From an uncultured Clostridiaceae bacterium (GTDB lineage: Bacteria; Bacillota; Clostridia; TANB77; CAG-508): a stretch of 10,847 nucleotides of DNA. The position numbers were made by a program, and so were the translations under genes. Within the stretch, counting starts at the first letter, position 1, and the number at the start of each line of letters is the position of its first letter. Location of the stretch: contig CATZDQ010000042.1 in the NCBI GenBank assembly GCA_958417695.1, positions 1-10,847 of the forward strand, given 5' to 3'. The notes beneath the pieces were generated by a model, which did no database searches, was not told the DNA's origin, and worked only from the letters and a program-made list of their open reading frames with translations. Shown here piece by piece: positions 8,136-10,847 of the stretch.

Positions 8136-8181
8136 TTGACAACTGCATACATATTATAGTCCATATGTATGTGATTGTCAA
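8136..8181 (-). promoter_or_regulatory. abiE-gabija operon promoter inside a 46-bp interrupted palindrome
   Basis: On the minus strand a perfect consensus promoter is present: TTGACA (8181-8176), 17-bp spacer, TATAAT (8158-8153). It lies within a palindrome whose arms are TTGACAA-tca-CATACATAT and ATATGTATG-cag-TTGTCAA, with only the 3-nt inner segments unpaired. The right arm ends just before the abiEi ribosome binding site. AbiEi proteins are known to repress through paired inverted repeats in their own promoter, so this is the likely operator. No other promoter is evident before gajA. Confidence 0.85.
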
Positions 8182-8218
8182 GTTTTGCATATAAATTTTA
8201 TTATTTTTCCTTGAAACT

Positions 8219-8251
8219 AAAAATAGATTAGTCTTATTTTTGGCTAATCTA
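8219..8251 (-). terminator. Terminator after the udg remnant
   Basis: Minus strand TAGATTAG (8251-8244) pairs perfectly with CTAATCTA (8231-8224) across a 12-nt loop, followed by five T residues. It insulates the damaged AbiE module from the promoter of the intact operon about 40 bp further on. Confidence 0.7.
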
Positions 8252-8268
8252 CTAATCGTAATTTATAG

Positions 8269-8696
8269 TTAATTAAAATAGTTGTATATTTTATCTTCTA
8301 ACTCTATTTTATTATTATCAAATTGTTTTTTTCTATGTCCATTTGCTCCGGAAGGATGAGGAAAACCAAATAAACATTGTTTACTACTTATGATTTTTTC
8401 ATTAACCATCATTTGTAAAACTTCCTCAACAGCTTTTCCTAGAGGTATTATTAAAACATTATTTAAATTTTCTATTTCATTATAAAAATAAGTTTTACAT
8501 AAGACATAAAAACCTCATTGTCTAATATTCTGGGATTATTTCCTGTATAATTTTTATTATTAATAAATATAGGATATGGAATTAATGATGTAGTATGCAA
8601 TAATTCATTGTTACATTCAAATAATTCTGAGCATGAATCAATTTTTAAATATTTGTGCAATTCTAGCTCATCTAACATTTCAATAATATTCTTTCA
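8269..8696 (-). pseudogene. Uracil-DNA glycosylase-like gene, 5'-truncated and frameshifted
   Basis: The remaining reading frames match the C-terminal half of clostridial proteins annotated as uracil-DNA glycosylase family: LLHTTSLIPYPIF, NYTGNNPRIL, then in another frame NVLIIPLGKAVEEVL and CLFGFPHPSGANGHRKKQF. The roughly 110 N-terminal residues are gone. The frames switch at an A-run (8493-8496): one extra A would restore VKTYFYNEIENLNN. The first recognisable codons (KNIIEMLDELELHKYL) begin at about 8696, inside the end of the truncated abiEii. The family call is from memory of the motif pattern. Such proteins remove damaged or uracil bases from DNA; this copy should be inactive. Confidence 0.7.
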
Positions 8697-8788
8697 AACA
8701 TAAACCTTTGTAATAGTTCATAATGATTTAGTTTATATTTTTGCTCTATCTCTTTTGACTTTTCTTTTAGTTCTTTATATTTTATCAC
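8672..8788 (-). pseudogene. Truncated AbiEii toxin, N-terminal 38 codons only
   Basis: GTG at 8788 overlaps the AbiEi stop as GTGA, with GGAGG 10 nt upstream inside the antitoxin's last codons: the same layout as in the intact module. The 38 residues include HYELLQRFMFERILLK, matching the N-terminal helix of AbiEii toxins (VLQTYMLERLLERIS in the intact copy). The frame then meets TAG and the DNA becomes the udg remnant. All catalytic motifs are missing, so the second module has lost its toxin. Confidence 0.75.
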
Positions 8789-9366
8789 TTGATTAACACC
8801 TCCATTATAGTAGTCAACTTTTCATATACGTTAAAAATTTTAGCATATTCATCTAATAGTTTTAGATTTTTATCTTTCGAATTGAAATAATTTTTCAAAA
8901 TCTTATTATATAATTCTATATCATATTGATCTTGTTTTTTTAGCATATCACATATACATCTTTCTGCATTGTATACTTTTATAGGATTACCATATGGACT
9001 TATTATAGTAACTTTTCCTATATTCAATTTTTCTTTTGATACATAATGAATTGTTACTTTTTCTCTAATACTTTTATGAAAATATGTTGTAACATCAATT
9101 TCATATGGAGCTCTTTCACTCAAATTTAATAAATGAAATGCAGTATTATATGAATATATAACATTATTATATCGTTTTTGTAAAATATAATATTCATCTT
9201 CAATTAGTTCATTATCAATATATAATCCTCTAGCTATTTTTCTAATTAAACCCTTTTGAATTAATTCAGGAATATATCTTCTTGGTATTCCGTTTTGTTC
9301 AATTTCACTAGATGTGATATAACCGTTATTACTTTTTAAAACTTTTTTTATTTGTTCAACCTTCAT
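8785..9366 (-). CDS. Second AbiEi-type antitoxin, orphaned
   Basis: An intact 193-aa AbiEi paralogue: winged-helix N-terminus with ELIQKGLIRKIARGLYIDNE, then IYSYNTAFHLLNLSERAP and KVYNAERCICDMLKK, each aligning with the same blocks in the antitoxin at 7539-8123. AAGGGG lies 6 nt before the ATG. It has its own promoter and operator (9377-9421), whose inverted-repeat sequence differs from the other module's, suggesting separate DNA specificity. Its toxin survives only as a 38-codon stub. Retained alone it may still be a repressor, or protect against an AbiEii toxin elsewhere; that part is inference. Confidence 0.9.
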   Translation of the reverse strand: MKVEQIKKVLKSNNGYITSSEIEQNGIPRRYIPELIQKGLIRKIARGLYIDNELIEDEYYILQKRYNNVIYSYNTAFHLLNLSERAPYEIDVTTYFHKSIREKVTIHYVSKEKLNIGKVTIISPYGNPIKVYNAERCICDMLKKQDQYDIELYNKILKNYFNSKDKNLKLLDEYAKIFNVYEKLTTIMEVLIK

Positions 9367-9376
9367 ATTATTCCCC

Positions 9377-9421
9377 TTACAAACGTACTACAATTTTATC
9401 ATTTTGTTGTACGTTTGTAAA
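9377..9421 (-). promoter_or_regulatory. Promoter and inverted-repeat operator of the second abiEi
   Basis: Minus strand TTTACA (9421-9416), 17-bp spacer, TAAAAT (9398-9393). A perfect 12-bp inverted repeat, TTACAAACGTAC (9420-9409) and GTACGTTTGTAA (9388-9377), brackets the -10 box, and its left arm covers most of the -35. The layout matches the other abiE promoter although the sequence differs. From 9422 to 9536 I see only AT-rich DNA, including a 16-bp A/T palindrome at 9443-9458. Confidence 0.8.
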
Positions 9422-9536
9422 TATTATTTCTAAAATTTGTTAAATTAAATATTTAATTACATATTTGCAATTTTGCTATAATTATTTTTTATAATATTTA
9501 GAAAAACAATCACAATTATATATTTTTTGCTTTATG

Positions 9537-9629
9537 TTAATTTGTTTTATTCTTTTTAATTGCTTTTGAGAACCTGCCTATAGTATAAGATATAAAAATA
9601 GACAAAGCTAAATTTATAGCATTGTCCAT
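9537..9629 (-). CDS. Possible 30-residue membrane peptide, type I toxin-like
   Basis: ATG 9629 opens a frame encoding a hydrophobic segment (AINLALSIFISYTIG) followed by a basic tail (RFSKAIKKNK). This is the general shape of small Firmicute type I toxins and other short membrane peptides; I do not recognise the family. It lies about 60 nt into a transcript predicted from a perfect consensus promoter. The ribosome binding site is poor (AGGG about 12 nt upstream), and an overlapping 26-codon frame starts at ATG 9638. On the plus strand TTGCTT (9560-9565), 18 bp, TATAAG (9584-9589) could start an antisense RNA. The promoter is solid; the peptide is tentative. Confidence 0.35.
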   Translation of the reverse strand: MDNAINLALSIFISYTIGRFSKAIKKNKTN

Positions 9630-9692
9630 TCTTCATATATACCCTATTTAAATATTTTATAAATATTAGGCTAGGGGTTTCCTATTAAATTA

Positions 9693-9721
9693 ATTATACT
9701 CAAAAATATAATATATGTCAA
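9693..9721 (-). promoter_or_regulatory. Perfect consensus promoter in a gene-poor stretch
   Basis: Minus strand TTGACA (9721-9716), 17-bp spacer, TATAAT (9698-9693). No sizeable gene follows before abiEi-2, only the 30-codon frame at 9537-9629 or a non-coding RNA. The predicted leader contains ACCCCTA and TAGGGT, which could pair in part. Confidence 0.7.
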
Positions 9722-9747
9722 AACTTATATCAATTTCCTATGCCAGC

Positions 9748-9772
9748 TTTATACAAATTCTTTTTGTATAAA
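9748..9772. repeat. 25-bp inverted repeat upstream of the small-transcript promoter
   Basis: TTTATACAAA (9748-9757) and TTTGTATAAA (9763-9772) are perfect inverted arms around a 5-nt spacer, 27 bp upstream of the -35 at 9721. No T-run follows on either strand, so a protein-binding site is likelier than a terminator. The rest of 9773-9866 shows nothing identifiable. Confidence 0.5.
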
Positions 9773-9866
9773 TTAATCTCTTTTCTTCATACAAATAAAA
9801 AAATATATATTCTATGGATAAAAAATCTTATAATATTGGTTTACATTCTCATTATTTAATTTATTA

Positions 9867-9920
9867 TTCTTTGTTGATTTATGTAGTTCTTTGTTGAATC
9901 AATTGTGCCAAAAATGTGCT
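9867..9920 (+). repeat. Arm-type repeat cluster at the right island end
   Basis: TTCTTTGTT at 9867-9875 and 9887-9895, then TTGTGCC at 9903-9909 and a degenerate ATGTGCT at 9914-9920, 11 bp apart. Order and orientation match 2417-2479. The cluster lies about 85 bp inside the duplicated yebC start. Its role as integrase arm sites is inferred. Confidence 0.55.
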
Positions 9921-9928
9921 AAAAACAT

Positions 9929-10003
9929 CTATTGCATTTTTGTAACCTTTGTTGCTGTAAGGATAGAAGAAACTAAATTATGCCACTTACTGTGTCCTGA
10001 CAT
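9929..10003 (-). pseudogene. yebC 5' stub at the far island end
   Basis: ATG 10003 with an AAAGGAGG ribosome binding site opens 24 codons. The first nine read MSGHSKWHN, the near-invariant YebC start, then the sequence departs (LVSSILTATKVTKMQ, stop). The corresponding codons in the intact gene differ at four bases, all synonymous. This is what remains of a yebC start after an element integrated within the first codons; it may still be translated into a short peptide. Confidence 0.8.
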
Positions 10004-10024
10004 ATGAATTCCTCCTTTATTTTT
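9977..10024 (-). repeat. Distal att-like copy (RBS plus codons 1-9 of yebC)
   Basis: Partner of 2315-2364. The 18 bases 10007-10024 are identical to 2347-2364; the coding part matches 23 of 27 bases. Confidence 0.75.
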
Positions 10025-10269
10025 GTTAGTGTTTAAGCTATTTACAGGCTTTTTACTAATATTTTTTATCTTTTACTTATATATGATAACACAACTTTTC
10101 CTCTTTGTGTAGCCTTTTTATGGATTTTTATTATTTTTGTATACTTTCTTTAATATATACATTTTATATTCTTTTCATAATTAAAACTAAAACCAGTATT
10201 TATTATTATGTCAATATTTATATTCTATTTTCAGTAAGTTGATTGTTTATCATATAATCTATCAATTGA
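10025..10269 (-). promoter_or_regulatory. Presumed original yebC upstream region
   Basis: No gene is visible here. The segment 10072-10112 resembles 2551-2591 and contains TGTGTTATCATATATAAG on the minus strand, a plausible but poorly matched promoter for the yebC stub. The remainder is AT-rich without clear structure. Confidence 0.35.
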
Positions 10270-10542
10270 TTATATTTTCATCTTATCATTGATTTCCTTT
10301 ATACTTATAGGAGTATAATCAACAACGTCACAAGACAGATATACATGGCTATTTTCATTAAATCTTTCATCAAGTGGTTTATCATGTATATGTCCAAAAA
10401 TATTAATTTGATTTTCTTCTAATATTTCTGTTGGAGCATGTGTTAATATTTTTATTTCATTCAGTCTTTCGACTAAACTATTAATTAATCGCGAAATTAG
10501 ATTATCTTTTGAGATAATCATTTCCTGTTGTTTTGTCAACAT
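10270..10542 (-). pseudogene. Metallophosphoesterase C-terminal fragment
   Basis: This 90-residue frame contains ILTHAP and INIFGHIHD, the two C-terminal histidine motifs of calcineurin-like metallophosphoesterases, followed by VDYTPISIKEI, a common ending of the small bacterial members (usually 160-200 aa). The N-terminal half with the DxH, GD and GNHD motifs is absent; the first 33 residues do not resemble the family, and none of those motifs is seen in the 88 bp upstream. It is therefore most likely a remnant, lying just outside the island. An independent short protein is possible. Confidence 0.55.
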
Positions 10543-10630
10543 AATGTATATTCAGAGTATAATTAATTATTCAATCTAAATTCTTTTAAATCAGCTTAAT
10601 ATCAATTTGTTTGCATAATTTTTTATAATT

Positions 10631-10847
10631 CTATACAACATAATTGTCTATATATTTTGTCATCACCAATTCATAGATAATAGAATCCCTATCTTTTAAA
10701 TCATAATTTTCAATAGATACTAAATACATATGTGGATATTTCGTTTTCCTAACTAATATATTATCGAAAGACTCTACCTCTTTATTTTTATCTGAAAGAA
10801 TCTTTATCACTGGTGATTTAGGCTCTTTAGCTTCTATATTTTCTATA
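10631..10847 (-). CDS. C-terminal 71 codons of an unrecognised protein, cut by window edge
   Basis: An open frame enters from the right edge and ends at TAG 10633-10631. The visible part is a charged segment (EAKEPKSPVIKILSDKNKEV) followed by YPHMYLVSIENYDLKDRDSI and an aromatic end. The pattern of a short beta-rich PV-x-I-L-x-D-K stretch near a C-terminus is faintly like the tail of HD-domain phosphodiesterases, but I cannot support a family. The 88 bp between it and the metallophosphoesterase fragment hold nothing recognisable. Confidence 0.55.
   Translation of the reverse strand, partial: IENIEAKEPKSPVIKILSDKNKEVESFDNILVRKTKYPHMYLVSIENYDLKDRDSIIYELVMTKYIDNYVV

Larger units (their letters stand above)
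2347..10024. mobile_element. Defence island integrated at the 5' end of yebC, no recombinase visible
   Basis: The limits are set by two copies of an identical 18-bp segment covering the yebC ribosome binding site (2347-2364 and 10007-10024), each continuing into a yebC start (MSGHSKWHN). The interior is visibly more AT-rich than yebC and carries two AbiE modules, a Gabija-type pair and gene debris. Similar short-repeat clusters sit just inside each end. No integrase, relaxase, replication or phage structural gene is visible, so the element is decayed, or moved in trans by a related element with compatible att sites. The exact crossover base cannot be fixed by eye. Confidence 0.7.

Noticed and set aside
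9443..9458. 16-bp perfect palindrome AATTAAATATTTAATT
   Set aside because: It is pure A/T in very AT-rich DNA and can arise by chance.
2347..10024. Integrase, CRISPR array, tRNA or retron RNA inside the island
   Set aside because: I looked for recombinase motifs, regularly spaced repeats, tRNA arms and a reverse transcriptase and saw none; the short end repeats are too few and uneven for CRISPR.

Overview
The window comes from a low-GC Firmicute, most likely an anaerobic member of the Clostridia. The left end carries spoIIIAA and spoIIIAB, which occur only in endospore formers, next to a yebC/pmpR-type gene. Every supported gene is on the minus strand, so the genes read from high to low coordinates.

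Region 1 (1-2341) is host backbone: spoIIIAB (cut by the window edge), spoIIIAA (one frameshift), a rho-independent terminator and an intact yebC.

Region 2 (about 2347-10024, roughly 7.7 kb) is an AT-rich defence island inserted at the 5' end of yebC. The yebC ribosome binding site and first nine codons occur twice, once on the intact gene and once at the far end of the island as a 24-codon stub. Just inside each end lies a similar cluster of short repeats (TTCTTTGTT twice, then TTGTGCC-type motifs 11 bp apart), all in the same orientation, which look like arm-type sites of a tyrosine recombinase. No recombinase gene is visible, so the island looks like a decayed or trans-mobilised (CIME-like) element.

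Reading in transcription order, the island holds four things. First, a strong consensus promoter drives a possible 30-residue membrane peptide. Second comes a damaged AbiE module: an intact AbiEi antitoxin, then an AbiEii toxin cut after about 37 residues and fused to a decayed uracil-DNA glycosylase-like gene, ending at a terminator. Third is an intact AbiEi/AbiEii pair behind a perfect TTGACA-17-TATAAT promoter embedded in a long inverted repeat. Fourth, in the same apparent operon with 13 bp or less between genes, is a Gabija-type pair: gajA (OLD-family ATPase plus TOPRIM nuclease) and gajB (UvrD-like helicase), then a small gene of unknown function. gajB has an in-frame TAG that would remove helicase motifs V and VI.

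Region 3 (10025-10847) is the other flank: the presumed original yebC upstream region, a metallophosphoesterase C-terminal fragment, and the last 71 codons of an unrecognised gene running off the window.

The main idea is that a type IV toxin-antitoxin pair and a Gabija system share one transcript whose only visible promoter overlaps the likely AbiEi operator. The antitoxin may therefore set expression of the whole defence operon.
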